Assembly: GCF_003207815.1 (NCBI RefSeq)
Contig: NZ_NKTX01000002.1
Location: 151,614 to 215,613 of the forward strand
DNA: 64,000 bases
Reading direction: 5' to 3'
From: Komagataeibacter oboediens
GTDB lineage: Bacteria > Pseudomonadota > Alphaproteobacteria > Acetobacterales > Acetobacteraceae
The notes beneath the pieces were generated by a model. That model saw only the letters and a program-made list of their open reading frames with translations, was not told the DNA's origin and made no database searches. A program made the position numbers and the translations under genes. This document shows, one piece after another, positions 1-9,608 of this stretch. Positions within the stretch are counted from its first letter, which is position 1. The number at the start of each line of letters is the position of its first letter.

Positions 1-1
1 G

Positions 2-1078
2 GTTTTCGGCGCGGGGCTGAGCCGGGATATCGGCCCGGACGTGGCCTGCGTGCTGAAGGCTGCCCCCCGTGTGGTGGCGATCGACATGCCAACGGGCGTG
101 GACGGCGCGACCGGCGCGGTCCGGGGATACGCGCCCCAGGTGGAGATGACGGTCACGTTCTGCAGGCTCAAGCCGGGGCACCTGCTGCTGCCCGGCCATA
201 CGCTGTGTGGCCGGACCATGCTGGCGGATATCGGCATTGGGGAGGACGCGGTGGCGTCGGTGCCGATTCGCACCTGGCATAACGCGCCGGGCCTGTGGCG
301 CACGCCCGCCTGTGGGCCGACCAGTTACAAATACAGCCGCGGCGTTGTCAGTATATGTGGCGGGCGCGAAATGCCCGGTGCGGCCCGGCTGTCGGCGGCG
401 GGTGCGCGGGCGGCGGGCGCGGGGCTGGTGCGGCTGGCCGTGGGTGACGGTGCGGAGGTCTACCGCATGACCGCGCCGCCGGGGCTGATCGTGGATTCCG
501 GCGCGCTGGACGTGCTGCTGCAGGATTCGCGCAGGCATGTATGGGTCTGCGGTCCCGGCCTGTCGGTGGATGAGGTGGCGGCGACCTTCCCCGCGCTGGT
601 GCGTGCGGGCCGCGACGTGATCGCCGACGCCGGGGCGTTCACCATGGCGGCAGGCCAGCCCGATCGGCTGAAGGGGGCAGCCATCATCACCCCGCATATC
701 GGTGAGTTCTCGCGCGTGTTCGGCAAGCCCGGCGCGGACCGTGTGGCGGCGGCACGGCAGGCAGCGGTGCGCACGGGGGCCGTTGCCGTCATGAAGGGGC
801 CGGACACCATCATCGCCAGTCCCGACGGGCGTGTGGCGATCAACAGCCACGCCACCCCCATGCTGGGCACGGCAGGGTCGGGCGATACGCTGACGGGAAT
901 CATCGCGGCCCTGCTGGCGGCGGGCATGCCACGCTGGGATGCGGCCTGCGCAGGGGTGTGGATGCATGGCGATGCCGCCCTGCATGCCGGGGAATGGCCG
1001 ATCGCCGAGGATTTTGACCGCCACCTGGGCGCGGCACGGGCACGGGCGGAGGCTGCCGCGCAAAAAGTTTTCGGCTGA
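2..1078 (+). CDS. nnr: Bifunctional NAD(P)H-hydrate epimerase/dehydratase, 5' end missing
   Basis: This enzyme repairs hydrated NADH and NADPH. An N-terminal epimerase domain interconverts the R and S hydrates and a C-terminal ADP/ATP-dependent dehydratase removes the water. The reading frame is open to the left edge, and the first visible residues (VFGAGLSRDI) are already inside the epimerase domain, so the start lies outside the window. The stretch VVAIDMPTGVDGATG belongs to the epimerase half. The dehydratase half follows and carries the ribokinase-like signature GTAGSGDTLTGIIAALLAAG near the end. The gene is followed by tRNA-Leu on the same strand. Function is secure from the two domains; only the N-terminus cannot be judged. 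Confidence 0.9.
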   Translation, partial: VFGAGLSRDIGPDVACVLKAAPRVVAIDMPTGVDGATGAVRGYAPQVEMTVTFCRLKPGHLLLPGHTLCGRTMLADIGIGEDAVASVPIRTWHNAPGLWRTPACGPTSYKYSRGVVSICGGREMPGAARLSAAGARAAGAGLVRLAVGDGAEVYRMTAPPGLIVDSGALDVLLQDSRRHVWVCGPGLSVDEVAATFPALVRAGRDVIADAGAFTMAAGQPDRLKGAAIITPHIGEFSRVFGKPGADRVAAARQAAVRTGAVAVMKGPDTIIASPDGRVAINSHATPMLGTAGSGDTLTGIIAALLAAGMPRWDAACAGVWMHGDAALHAGEWPIAEDFDRHLGAARARAEAAAQKVFG

Positions 1079-1158
1079 AAACGCCATTCGGGCCGCGTGG
1101 GATATTGCCCCATGGCCAATGGTGCGCTAAAGCCCCGCGCTTACAGCCTGGGCACAGT

Positions 1159-1243
<85 letters not shown>

Positions 1244-1338
1244 AGATGCCGGCAAGTCGCGTTATGCGAGCAGACGTGGTGGCCAGACCGGCCTATTGCG
1301 TTCTTTGACACGTTCTGACCGAGAGGATGGCCTGGCAG

Positions 1339-2676
1339 ATGCAGGTTACTGAAACGCTTTCCGATGGCCTGAAGCGCGGGTTCACCGTTACGGTGCCTGC
1401 TGCGGAAATCGAGAGCAAGCGCACCGCGCGCCTGAAAGAAGTTGGACAGTCCATGAAGCTGCCGGGCTTCCGCCCCGGGAAGGTGCCGATGAGCATCCTT
1501 CAGCAGCGTTTTGGCGAATCTGTTCAGGGCGAGGTCCTGGAGCAGGTTGTCAGCGAAGCAACCCGCACCCTGCTGGATGAGCGCGGCCTGCGCCCGGCCA
1601 TGCAGCCCAAGGTTGACCTGGTTTCCGGCAGCGAGCCGGGCAGCAAGGAAGACCTGAAGTTCACGGTCGAATTCGAGGTCCTGCCCGAAATCACCATCCC
1701 CGACCTGTCCGACCTGTCGCTCGTGCGCCTCAAGTCCGAGGTGAACGCCGAGACCGTGGACAAGGCGCTGAATGAAATCGCAAGCCGCCAGCGTGAGTTC
1801 GAGAAGGTTGAGGAAGACCGTCCCGCCGCCACCGGCGACGTGGCCGTGGTCGACTTCGTGGGCAAGGTCGACGGTACGGCGTTCGAAGGCGGTTCCGCCG
1901 ATGACGTGAGTGTCGAACTGGGCGGCGCGGGCTTCATTCCCGGTTTCGCCGAGCAGATCGAAGGCATGAAGGTCGGTGACGAAAAGGTGATCACCGTGAC
2001 CTTCCCCGCCGATTACGGCGCGGAACACCTTGCGGGCAAGGAAGCCACCTTCGACATCAAGCTCAAGGAACTCCGCCGTCCGGTCGAGGCCAAGATTGAT
2101 GATGAACTGGCCAAGAAGCTCGGCTTCGACGGGCTGGAACAGGTGCGTGAACTGATCAGCAAGCAGGTTGGTCAGGAATACGAACAGTTGTCCCGCCTGC
2201 GCCTGAAGCGCGAACTGCTGGACAAGCTGGCTGAAAAGACCGATTTCGAAGCCCCTCCAGGCATGGTCGATGCCGAGTTCTCCCAGATCTGGAACCGCAT
2301 CGAGGAAGACCGCAAGGCCGGTCGCCTGGATGAGGAAGACAAGGACAAGGACGAGGACACGCTGCGCGCCGACTATCGCAAGATTGCCGAACGCCGCGTG
2401 AAGCTGGGCCTTCTGCTGGCGGAAATCGGTCGCGTGAACAACATCACCGTGACGCAGGAAGAAATCGTGCACGCGGTTCGCGCCGAAGCCTCGCGCTATC
2501 CCGGTCAGGAACAGGCCGTGTTCGAGTACTTCTCCAAGAACCCGCAGGCTGTTGATGGCCTGCGTGGCCCGATCTTCGAAAACAAGGTCATCGACTACAT
2601 TGTCGAGCTGGCGAAGGTCGAGGACAAGGACGTGACGCCGGAAGAACTGGCCGAAATGCCGGAAGCTGACGTCTGA
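1339..2676 (+). CDS. tig: Trigger factor, ribosome-associated chaperone and prolyl isomerase
   Basis: Trigger factor binds at the ribosome exit tunnel and shields nascent chains in the cytoplasm. The 445 residues match the family: an N-terminal ribosome-binding domain with the GFRPGKVP motif near residue 50, a central FKBP-type isomerase domain (about 155-240) and a long helical C-terminal arm. An upstream ATG at 1327 is in frame, but the only ribosome site, GAGAGG at 1321-1326, touches it directly. The ATG at 1339 has a workable spacing of 12 and starts with the common MQVTETL sequence, so I chose it. It stands first in the order tig-clpP-clpX-lon, a conserved protein quality-control neighbourhood. 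A strong hairpin follows the stop codon. Confidence 0.95.
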   Translation: MQVTETLSDGLKRGFTVTVPAAEIESKRTARLKEVGQSMKLPGFRPGKVPMSILQQRFGESVQGEVLEQVVSEATRTLLDERGLRPAMQPKVDLVSGSEPGSKEDLKFTVEFEVLPEITIPDLSDLSLVRLKSEVNAETVDKALNEIASRQREFEKVEEDRPAATGDVAVVDFVGKVDGTAFEGGSADDVSVELGGAGFIPGFAEQIEGMKVGDEKVITVTFPADYGAEHLAGKEATFDIKLKELRRPVEAKIDDELAKKLGFDGLEQVRELISKQVGQEYEQLSRLRLKRELLDKLAEKTDFEAPPGMVDAEFSQIWNRIEEDRKAGRLDEEDKDKDEDTLRADYRKIAERRVKLGLLLAEIGRVNNITVTQEEIVHAVRAEASRYPGQEQAVFEYFSKNPQAVDGLRGPIFENKVIDYIVELAKVEDKDVTPEELAEMPEADV

Positions 2677-2700
2677 TCCGCTTTCGCGGCATAGATGGCG

Positions 2701-2738
2701 CATACGGCGCGCGGAAGGGGACTTCCGTGCGCCGTATG
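2701..2738 (+). terminator. Strong hairpin after tig
   Basis: Two 17-base arms (2701-2717 and 2722-2738) pair with a single G-T pair around a four-base loop. It begins 25 bases after the tig stop. Only TGTTT follows, so it is a weak rho-independent terminator or an RNA-stabilising end rather than a textbook one. It separates tig from clpP. Confidence 0.6.
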
Positions 2739-2934
2739 TGTTTGCGGACAGGTGAGTACGCACAGTTTGTCACCCCCGTTCATGGCAAAATGACGCGGGT
2801 GGGGTGGTATCTGGCGTGTTTGTCTCTATTTTGTCATAAGTAACCGGGAAGGGTCCGGCTGCGTCCGTGCTGTCCGCGCATCATTTGCCGCCAGCCGTGC
2901 GCGGGGTGGGCCCTTGCTTTTCAGGATCGGGAAT

Positions 2935-3576
2935 ATGGCTATGAGGGATCGGGATCCCGTAGAGATCTTCAATAACGCTCTGGTGCCCATGGTGGTGGAG
3001 CAGACCTCCCGCGGGGAACGGGCATTCGACATCTATTCCCGCCTTCTGCAGGAACGGATCATCTTTCTGACCGGGCCTGTCTATGATCAGGTTTCAGCCC
3101 TTGTGTCGGCGCAGCTGCTTTATCTGGAAAGCGTGAACCCGACCAAGGAAATCTCGTTCTACATCAACAGCCCGGGTGGCGTGGTGTCGGCGGGGCTGGC
3201 GATTTATGACACCATGCAGTACATCCGCTGCCCCGTCAGCACCGTGTGCATCGGGCAGGCCGCGTCCATGGGGTCGCTGCTGCTGGCCGGTGGGGAAAAG
3301 GGACGACGATTCGCGCTCCCGAACTCCCGCGTCATGGTGCATCAGCCCTCTGGCGGTGCGCAGGGACAGGCCAGCGACATCGAAATCCAGGCGCAGGAAA
3401 TCCTGACCATCCGCAAGCGCCTGAACGAGATCTACAAGGAGCATACCGGCCGCACGCTTGAGGAAATCGAGCAGAAGCTGGAACGCGACAGCTACATGTC
3501 GGCGGAAGAAGCGCAGGCATTCGGGATTGTGGATGAAGTGGTCCGTCGTAACGTTGCATCAAAACCTGCGGAGTAA
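2935..3576 (+). CDS. clpP: ATP-dependent Clp protease proteolytic subunit
   Basis: ClpP forms the double heptameric serine protease chamber that degrades proteins fed to it by ClpX or ClpA in the cytosol. The catalytic triad is visible: Ser111 in GQAASMGS, His136 in [10 protein letters not shown] and Asp185 in ERDSYM. Length is 213 aa, normal for the family. I start at ATG 2935 ([14 protein letters not shown]), with GGATCGGGA just upstream; a TTG further upstream would add seven residues without family support. clpX follows after 131 bases that contain an 11-bp hairpin, so the pair is probably co-transcribed with partial termination between them. Confidence 0.96.
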   Translation: MAMRDRDPVEIFNNALVPMVVEQTSRGERAFDIYSRLLQERIIFLTGPVYDQVSALVSAQLLYLESVNPTKEISFYINSPGGVVSAGLAIYDTMQYIRCPVSTVCIGQAASMGSLLLAGGEKGRRFALPNSRVMVHQPSGGAQGQASDIEIQAQEILTIRKRLNEIYKEHTGRTLEEIEQKLERDSYMSAEEAQAFGIVDEVVRRNVASKPAE

Positions 3577-3584
3577 TCTGCATA

Positions 3585-3612
3585 AGGAAGCGCGCATACG
3601 GGCGCGCTTCCT
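3585..3612 (+). terminator. Hairpin between clpP and clpX
   Basis: Perfect 11-bp arms (AGGAAGCGCGC at 3585-3595 and its complement at 3602-3612) enclose a six-base loop nine bases after the clpP stop. No T-tract follows, so it is more likely an attenuating or 3'-end-protecting structure than a complete stop. It could set the clpP to clpX ratio. Confidence 0.5.
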
Positions 3613-3707
3613 GCCACTGTGGGTGAAAATCACCTGCGGTGTGCCGGGGCGGTACCACCCGGCCGCAAGGTATGGAGAAGTTCCCCCGCGTGGGAATAGG
3701 AGCGGTT

Positions 3708-4967
3708 ATGAATAACAAATCCGGCGATTCCAAAAATACGCTTTACTGCTCGTTCTGCGGCAAGTCGCAGCACGAGGTCCGCAAACTGATCGCCGGTCCC
3801 ACCGTGTTCATTTGCGATGAATGCGTCGAATTGTGCATGGATATCATCCGTGAGGAACACAAGACGCATCTGGTCAAATCGCGCGATGGCGTGCCGACAC
3901 CGCGGGAAATCTGCAAGATCCTGGATGACTATGTCATTGGCCAGGCCCATGCGAAGAAGGTGCTGTCGGTCGCGGTGCATAACCACTACAAGCGCCTGGC
4001 CCACGCCCAGAAGAACAATGATGTCGAGATCGCAAAATCCAACATCATGCTGATCGGGCCGACCGGTTCGGGCAAGACGCTGCTGGCGCAGACGCTGGCC
4101 CGTATTCTTGACGTACCTTTTACCATGGCTGACGCAACAACCCTGACCGAAGCCGGCTACGTGGGCGAGGATGTGGAAAACATCATCCTCAAGCTGCTGC
4201 AGGCCGCGGATTACAACGTGGAAAAGGCGCAGCGCGGCATTGTCTACATTGATGAGATCGACAAGATTTCGCGCAAGTCGGACAATCCCTCCATCACCCG
4301 CGACGTCAGTGGCGAAGGCGTGCAGCAGGCGCTGCTGAAGATCATGGAAGGCACCGTTGCATCAGTGCCGCCGCAGGGCGGGCGCAAGCATCCGCAGCAG
4401 GAATTTTTGCAGGTCGATACCACCAACATGCTGTTCATCTGCGGTGGTGCGTTTGCCGGGCTGGACAAGATCATCAGCGCGCGTGGCAAGGGGTCGGGCA
4501 TCGGCTTCGGCGCGGATGTGCAGTCGCCGGACGAACGCCGCATGGGTGCCGTGCTGCGCGATGTGGAGCCCGAGGACCTGCTGAAATTCGGCCTGATACC
4601 GGAATTCATCGGCCGTCTGCCCGTTGTCGCGACGCTGGAGGATCTGGATGAGGCAGCCCTGATCGAGATCCTGACCAAGCCCAAGAACGCGCTGGTCAAG
4701 CAGTATGCCCGTCTGTTCCAGATGGAAGACGTGCAGCTGACCTTTACCGAGGACGCCCTGCGCCAGGTGGCCCAGCGTGCCATTGCGCGGAGGACGGGGG
4801 CACGTGGCCTGCGCGCCATTCTGGAAAGCATCCTGCTGTCGACCATGTTCGAGCTTCCCGGCCTGAAAAATGTCGAGGAAATCGTGGTCAACAAGGAAGT
4901 GGCCGAAGGCAAGGCGCAGCCTGTCTATGTGTATGGGAAAAACGAGCCCGCCGAACAGTCTGCCTGA
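3708..4967 (+). CDS. clpX: ATP-dependent Clp protease ATP-binding subunit ClpX
   Basis: ClpX is the AAA+ unfoldase that recognises substrates and threads them into ClpP. The N-terminal zinc-binding domain has four cysteines (C14, C17, C36, C39; CSFCGK and CDEC). The Walker A motif GPTGSGKT lies at 117-124, and the Walker B region reads IVYIDEIDK. Length is 419 aa, as expected. The start ATG 3708 gives [14 protein letters not shown] and has AGGAG six bases upstream; an in-frame GTG at 3639 would add an unsupported extension. It sits between clpP and lon. Confidence 0.96.
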   Translation: MNNKSGDSKNTLYCSFCGKSQHEVRKLIAGPTVFICDECVELCMDIIREEHKTHLVKSRDGVPTPREICKILDDYVIGQAHAKKVLSVAVHNHYKRLAHAQKNNDVEIAKSNIMLIGPTGSGKTLLAQTLARILDVPFTMADATTLTEAGYVGEDVENIILKLLQAADYNVEKAQRGIVYIDEIDKISRKSDNPSITRDVSGEGVQQALLKIMEGTVASVPPQGGRKHPQQEFLQVDTTNMLFICGGAFAGLDKIISARGKGSGIGFGADVQSPDERRMGAVLRDVEPEDLLKFGLIPEFIGRLPVVATLEDLDEAALIEILTKPKNALVKQYARLFQMEDVQLTFTEDALRQVAQRAIARRTGARGLRAILESILLSTMFELPGLKNVEEIVVNKEVAEGKAQPVYVYGKNEPAEQSA

Positions 4968-5130
4968 CGGCAGGGCCGGTTTTCGCCGAAATGCCATCAC
5001 CGGACTTGTGATGATGGCGCGTCGTGACAACATGAAGTGAAGTTGTCGCATATGCGGCGCGACGGATGGGCAGGCCGCAATGTTCGGGTGCCCATCCGGG
5101 ATCGTCCATACAGGAGGTCAAAAAAACAAC

Positions 5131-7620
5131 ATGTCTGAAATTGACAGGCTGAACCCCGTGCCCGAGGGGACGGAAACGACGGATAACAACATGGTAGCCA
5201 ATCCGCCCGTGGCCAAGCACGAAACGGAAGAAACAACCAGCGCACACGACACGATCGCCGTGCTGCCGCTGCGCGATATCGTTGTTTTCCCGCATATGAT
5301 CGTGCCGCTGTTCGTGGGACGTGAAAAATCCGTGCGTGCGCTGGAAGCCGTGACCCGCAGCGACAAGCAGATCCTGCTGGTCGCGCAGAAGAATGCGGCG
5401 CAGGATGACCCCGCGCCCGACGACATCTATCGCTATGGCACCGTGTCCACCATCCTGCAGTTGCTCAAGCTGCCCGATGGCACGGTCAAGGTGCTGGTCG
5501 AAGGTGGCCGCCGCGCCCACATTACCGCCCTGCATGAGGTTGACGGCCATTTCGAGGCCGAGATCGAGGACGTGCCGGAGCAGGAAACCGATGGCAAGGA
5601 AGCCGAGGCCATCGGCCGCACGCTGATCGGTCAGTTCGAGCAGTATATCAAGCTGAACAAGAAGATCGCGCCAGAGGTGCTGGTCTCTCTTAACCAGATT
5701 GATGACCTGTCGAAGCTGGCGGATACCATTGCCAGCCATCTGAACCTGAAGATTCCCGAAAAGCAGGAAATCCTCGAGATCCAGGACGTGAATGCGCGTC
5801 TGGAGCGGGTTTTCGCGCATATGGAAGCCGAAATCGGCGTACTGCAGGTGGAAAAGCGTATCCGTAACCGCGTGAAGCGGCAGATGGAAAAGACGCAGCG
5901 CGAGTACTACCTGAACGAGCAGCTCAAGGCGATCCAGAAGGAACTGGGCGAAGGCGAGGACGGCAAGGACGAGACCGCCGAGCTTGAGGAAAAGATCGCC
6001 AAGACCAAGCTGAGCAAGGAAGCGCGCGAGAAGGCTGTGGCCGAGCTGAAGAAGCTGCGGAGCATGAGCCCGATGTCCGCTGAATCGACGGTGGTGCGCA
6101 ATTATCTCGACTGGATTCTGGGCATCCCGTGGAAAAAGCGCTCCAAGGTGCGCCATGACCTGTCCGAAGCCCAGAAGGTGCTGGATACCGATCATTATGG
6201 TCTGGAGAAGGTTAAGGAACGCATCATCGAATATCTGGCGGTGCAGAGTCGCGCGCAGAAGCTGAAGGGGCCGATCCTGTGTCTGGTGGGACCGCCCGGC
6301 GTAGGCAAGACCTCGCTGGCCAAGTCCATTGCCAAGGCGACGGGGCGTCAGTATGTCCGCATGTCGTTGGGCGGCATGCGCGACGAAGCCGAAATCCGCG
6401 GCCACCGTCGAACCTATATCGGTTCCATGCCCGGCAAGATCATTCAGGGGATGAAGAAGGCCAAGACCTCGAATCCGCTGTTCCTGCTTGATGAAATCGA
6501 CAAGCTCGGTGCCGACTGGCGTGGTGATCCGTCTTCAGCGCTGCTGGAAGTGCTGGACCCGGAACAGAATTCAACTTTTGGTGATCATTATCTGGAGGTC
6601 GATTACGACCTGTCGGATGTGATGTTCATCACCACGGCCAACAGCCTGAACATGCCCCAGCCTTTGCTGGACCGCATGGAGATCATCCGTCTGTCCGGTT
6701 ACACGGAAGATGAAAAGGTCGAGATCGCCAAGCGTCACCTGCTGTCCAAGCAGACGGCGGCGAATAATCTGAAGCCGGGCGAATGGTCGGTGACCGATGA
6801 TGCGCTGCGGGAACTGATTCGCAGCTACACCCGTGAAGCGGGCGTGCGTAACCTGGAGCGCGAGATCGCGACCCTGGCGCGCAAGGCCGTGACGGAAATC
6901 GTGACGGGCAAGGCCAAGACCGTGGAAATCACGGCTGAGAACCTTGAGAAATACGCAGGCGTGAAGCGTTTCCGCCATGGCGAGACCGAGTCGGAAGACA
7001 TGGTCGGAGTCGTGACCGGGCTGGCATGGACCGAGGTGGGAGGAGAGATCCTGACCATCGAAAGTGTGATGGTGCCCGGCAAGGGGAACATCAAGCTGAC
7101 CGGCAAGCTGGGCGATGTGATGAAGGAAAGCGTCGCGGCGGCGCTGTCCTATGTCCGCAGTCGCGCCGTGACCTTTGGCATCAGCCCCGACCTGTTTGAA
7201 AAGCGTGACCTGCACGTGCATGTGCCCGAAGGGGCCACGCCCAAGGATGGCCCTTCGGCCGGTATCGCCATGGCGACATCCATCGTCAGCGTCATGACGG
7301 GCATTCCCGTGCGCCGTGACGTGGGCATGACGGGGGAAATCACCCTGCGCGGGCGTGTGCTGCCAATCGGTGGCCTGAAGGAGAAGCTGCTGGCGGCCCA
7401 CCGGGCGGGGCTGACCACCATCTTCATCCCCAAGGATAACGAGAAGGACCTGGTGGACATTCCCGAAGTCGTGACCAGGGCGCTGACCATCCTTCCGGTC
7501 TCGCATGTGGATGAGGTGATCGGGCAGGCGCTGGTCCGCAAGCCCGAACCGATCGAGTGGACGGAACCGGTAACTTCCGGCGCCACGGAAGGCACGGCAG
7601 CCCCCGCGCTGACGCATTAG
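5131..7620 (+). CDS. lon: Lon protease (endopeptidase La)
   Basis: Lon is a cytosolic ATP-dependent serine protease that removes misfolded and regulatory proteins. The 829 aa contain a LON substrate-binding domain from about residue 43 (IAVLPLRDIVVFPHM), a coiled coil near 250-300, an AAA+ module with GPPGVGKTS around 386-394, and the protease domain with the Ser709-Lys752 dyad (DGPSAG and GGLKEKLLAA). A strong AGGAGGT ends 13 bases before ATG 5131. An ATG at 5080 in frame lacks such a site. The first about 40 residues are a charged extension ahead of the LON domain. No heat-shock promoter could be identified with confidence. Confidence 0.96.
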   Translation: MSEIDRLNPVPEGTETTDNNMVANPPVAKHETEETTSAHDTIAVLPLRDIVVFPHMIVPLFVGREKSVRALEAVTRSDKQILLVAQKNAAQDDPAPDDIYRYGTVSTILQLLKLPDGTVKVLVEGGRRAHITALHEVDGHFEAEIEDVPEQETDGKEAEAIGRTLIGQFEQYIKLNKKIAPEVLVSLNQIDDLSKLADTIASHLNLKIPEKQEILEIQDVNARLERVFAHMEAEIGVLQVEKRIRNRVKRQMEKTQREYYLNEQLKAIQKELGEGEDGKDETAELEEKIAKTKLSKEAREKAVAELKKLRSMSPMSAESTVVRNYLDWILGIPWKKRSKVRHDLSEAQKVLDTDHYGLEKVKERIIEYLAVQSRAQKLKGPILCLVGPPGVGKTSLAKSIAKATGRQYVRMSLGGMRDEAEIRGHRRTYIGSMPGKIIQGMKKAKTSNPLFLLDEIDKLGADWRGDPSSALLEVLDPEQNSTFGDHYLEVDYDLSDVMFITTANSLNMPQPLLDRMEIIRLSGYTEDEKVEIAKRHLLSKQTAANNLKPGEWSVTDDALRELIRSYTREAGVRNLEREIATLARKAVTEIVTGKAKTVEITAENLEKYAGVKRFRHGETESEDMVGVVTGLAWTEVGGEILTIESVMVPGKGNIKLTGKLGDVMKESVAAALSYVRSRAVTFGISPDLFEKRDLHVHVPEGATPKDGPSAGIAMATSIVSVMTGIPVRRDVGMTGEITLRGRVLPIGGLKEKLLAAHRAGLTTIFIPKDNEKDLVDIPEVVTRALTILPVSHVDEVIGQALVRKPEPIEWTEPVTSGATEGTAAPALTH

Positions 7621-7656
7621 TCAGGGCGCGCAGGGTCGCAAAAATGTCATGATGGG

Positions 7657-7687
7657 GGGGAATGACGGAATTTCTCTGTCATTCCCC
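7657..7687 (+). terminator. Hairpin after lon
   Basis: Arms GGGGAATGAC (7657-7666) and GTCATTCCCC (7678-7687) pair perfectly around an 11-base loop, 36 bases beyond the lon stop. There is no T-run after it, so termination strength is uncertain. The hup promoter candidate starts 12 bases later. Confidence 0.5.
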
Positions 7688-7699
7688 GAATTCTGTCGG

Positions 7700-7727
7700 T
7701 TGACGTGAGAAAAAACAGCGGCATAGT
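7700..7727 (+). promoter_or_regulatory. Candidate sigma-70 type promoter of hup
   Basis: TTGACG at 7700-7705 and CATAGT at 7722-7727 are separated by 16 bases, upstream of the HU start at 7794. The -35 matches five of six consensus bases and the -10 four of six. The placement after the lon hairpin suggests that hup is transcribed on its own. Confidence 0.45.
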
Positions 7728-7793
7728 GCGTGCAGAAATGCGGCGCGACTTTTGAATGATTGCGTAGGCGCACAGTACAAAGAAAGGCGTAAA

Positions 7794-8081
7794 ATGGAGA
7801 AGCCACTTAACAAGCAGGAACTCGTCGCTGCGGTAGCCGAGGAAGCCGATCTGGCCAAGGCAAAGGCTGGCGAAGTGGTTGATGCGGTTTTCGGTGCGAT
7901 CGAAAAGGCGCTGGCAAGCAAGCAGGAAGTCCGTCTGGTTGGTTTTGGTACGTTCGTGACCGCCACCCGCAAGGCGGCCAAGGGGCGCAACCCCCGCACG
8001 GGTGAGCCGCTGGACATTCCGGCTTCCACGTCCGTGCGTTTCAAGCCGGGCAAGAACCTGAAGGAAGCCGTCAGCAAGTAA
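7794..8081 (+). CDS. hup: DNA-binding protein HU
   Basis: HU is the small dimeric nucleoid protein that bends and compacts DNA. The 95 aa start MEKPLNKQELVAAVAEE and carry the DNA-binding arm signature GFGTFVTATRKAAKGRNPRTG, which together are typical of the family. The start ATG 7794 is preceded by AAAGAAAGG. The gene stands alone between its own promoter candidate and a classic terminator at 8112-8147. An HU gene directly after lon is a widespread arrangement in proteobacteria. Whether it should be called hupA or hupB cannot be decided from the sequence. Confidence 0.95.
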   Translation: MEKPLNKQELVAAVAEEADLAKAKAGEVVDAVFGAIEKALASKQEVRLVGFGTFVTATRKAAKGRNPRTGEPLDIPASTSVRFKPGKNLKEAVSK

Positions 8082-8111
8082 GGCTGGCTGTTTTTTCCGG
8101 ACAAAAAAAGA

Positions 8112-8147
8112 AGGGGCAATCCATTTTTTGGGTTGCCCCTTTTTTTG
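8112..8147 (+). terminator. Rho-independent terminator of hup
   Basis: AGGGGCAA pairs with TTGCCCCT, extended by CC/GG with one bulged T, and a run of T follows directly (8139-8146). It lies 30 bases after the hup stop and before tRNA-Val. Confidence 0.85.
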
Positions 8148-8167
8148 CAATCGCTTAGTAGGGTCGC

Positions 8168-8242
8168 GGGCGATTAGCTTAGCGGTAGAGCATCTCGTTT
8201 ACACCGAGAGGGTCGGCGGTTCGATCCCGTCATCGCCCACCA
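8168..8242 (+). tRNA. tRNA-Val (anticodon TAC)
   Basis: A 75-nt cloverleaf with encoded CCA. The acceptor arm GGGCGAT pairs with ATCGCCC. The anticodon stem CTCG/CGAG surrounds TTTACAC, giving TAC. The T loop is TTCGATC. Confidence 0.95.
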
Positions 8243-8274
8243 TATGTTTCCATGCCTGTGGGAACATGCACCAC

Positions 8275-8351
<77 letters not shown>

Positions 8352-8380
8352 TTACGGCACAATTTATCATATCCCTACCA

Positions 8381-8411
8381 CGCCAGACGCAGCCGCGCTG
8401 GCGTTTTTTTT
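8381..8411 (+). terminator. Terminator after the tRNA-Val/tRNA-Asp pair
   Basis: CGCCAG (8381-8386) and CTGGCG (8398-8403) form a six-base stem followed by eight T residues. It closes the small tRNA transcript ahead of the nuo operon. Confidence 0.75.
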
Positions 8412-8637
8412 GTGCCCGTTTCCTACACGGAAAAATGACAACAACAATTCGTGCCATTAAAGTAATGATCACGTGATGTTGACGTAAATGCCCTGGAACA
8501 TGTCCTCACAGTAATGTTCACCCAAGAACACGGTTAAGTAACTGTTCCCTGCACCATGTTGGGTCTAGCATCCTGAAAGCCAGAGATAAGTCGATAAAGA
8601 CACCCGGTGGCGTATTAACAGGTTGGGAACACGGAAG
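8412..8637 (+). promoter_or_regulatory. Upstream region of the complex I operon
   Basis: This 226-base stretch must hold the nuo promoter. It contains a perfect ten-base palindrome, ATCACGTGAT (8468-8477), and an inverted repeat GAACAT/ATGTTC (8496-8501 and 8514-8519). Either could be an operator. A TTGACG at 8479-8484 has no convincing -10 at normal spacing. I cannot name the regulator. Confidence 0.35.
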
Positions 8638-9003
8638 ATGCATTCCGTTATCGCTGATTATTTGCCCGTACTTATATTCGGTTGCATTGCAGTGGTGATC
8701 GCAGGGGCGATGCTGGGCAGTTCGCTGCTGTTTGGGCACCAGAAGCCCTACGCCGAGAAAACGTCCGCATATGAATGTGGTTTCGAGGCATTCGACAATG
8801 CACGTCATCGTTTTGACGTGCGGTTCTACCTGGTCGCGATCCTGTTCATCATTTTCGACCTGGAGGTCGCATTCCTCTTCCCGTGGGCTGTCAGCCTGTC
8901 ACGGATCGGGTGGTTCGGGTTCGCGTCCATGATGGGCTTCCTGGGCGTTCTGGTGGTTGGCTTCATCTATGAATGGAGCAAGGGCGCGCTGGACTGGGAT
9001 TGA
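8638..9003 (+). CDS. nuoA: NADH-quinone oxidoreductase subunit A
   Basis: NuoA is a small inner-membrane subunit of complex I at the junction of the membrane and peripheral arms. The 121 aa show three hydrophobic segments (about 9-29, 65-85, 91-111). The conserved loop motif [12 protein letters not shown] is followed by [15 protein letters not shown], whose acidic residues are typical of the family. I start at ATG 8638 ([14 protein letters not shown]), with GGAAG in front; an upstream TTG adds five residues. It opens an operon of thirteen nuo genes. Confidence 0.95.
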   Translation: MHSVIADYLPVLIFGCIAVVIAGAMLGSSLLFGHQKPYAEKTSAYECGFEAFDNARHRFDVRFYLVAILFIIFDLEVAFLFPWAVSLSRIGWFGFASMMGFLGVLVVGFIYEWSKGALDWD

Positions 9004-9026
9004 ACATGACAAGGGGAGGCGCGCCA

Positions 9027-9608
9027 ATGGGCACCAACGATACATCCGGGCCGGACCGGCCCGCGGACAGCATTGCATGGAACCGCGAAATGCTGCCGCC
9101 GGGACCGCAGCAGGATGCGGTGATCAAGGGCATTACCGGTGAAATCACCGAAAAGGGCTTTGTAGTCGCAAGTCTGGACAAGCTGGTGAACTGGGGCCGC
9201 ACCGGCAGCCTGTGGCCCATGTCCTTCGGGCTGGCATGCTGCGCGGTGGAAATGATCCATGCCTATATGCCGCGTTACGACCTGGATCGCATGGGCATCA
9301 TCCCGCGTGGGTCGCCGCGCCAGTCGGACGTGATGATCGTCGCCGGCACGCTGACCAACAAGATGGCGCCCGCCCTGCGCCGGGTATACGACCAGATGGC
9401 CGAGCCGCGCTGGGTCATCTCCATGGGGTCATGCGCCAATGGTGGCGGGTATTACCATTATTCCTATTCAGTGGTGCGCGGGTGCGACCGCATCGTGCCG
9501 GTGGATGTATATGTCCCCGGCTGCCCCCCCACGGCAGAGGCGCTGATTTACGGCATTCTGCAACTGCAGAAGAAAATTCGCAGGACAGGGACAATCCGCC
9601 GTGGCTGA
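9027..9608 (+). CDS. nuoB: NADH-quinone oxidoreductase subunit B
   Basis: NuoB carries cluster N2, the last [4Fe-4S] centre before quinone, in the peripheral arm of complex I. Its ligands are visible as the tandem cysteines C71-C72 in LACCAVEM, C136 in GSCANGG and C166 in [10 protein letters not shown]. Length is 193 aa. Of the two nearby start codons, ATG 9027 has AAGGGGAGG seven bases upstream, whereas ATG 9006 has none, so the later one is preferred. Its end overlaps the nuoC start by eight bases. Confidence 0.95.
   Translation: MGTNDTSGPDRPADSIAWNREMLPPGPQQDAVIKGITGEITEKGFVVASLDKLVNWGRTGSLWPMSFGLACCAVEMIHAYMPRYDLDRMGIIPRGSPRQSDVMIVAGTLTNKMAPALRRVYDQMAEPRWVISMGSCANGGGYYHYSYSVVRGCDRIVPVDVYVPGCPPTAEALIYGILQLQKKIRRTGTIRRG

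Noticed and set aside
2739..5130. Heat-shock (sigma-32) promoters before clpP, clpX or lon
   Set aside because: Expected biologically, but no pair of boxes at proper spacing could be identified by eye.
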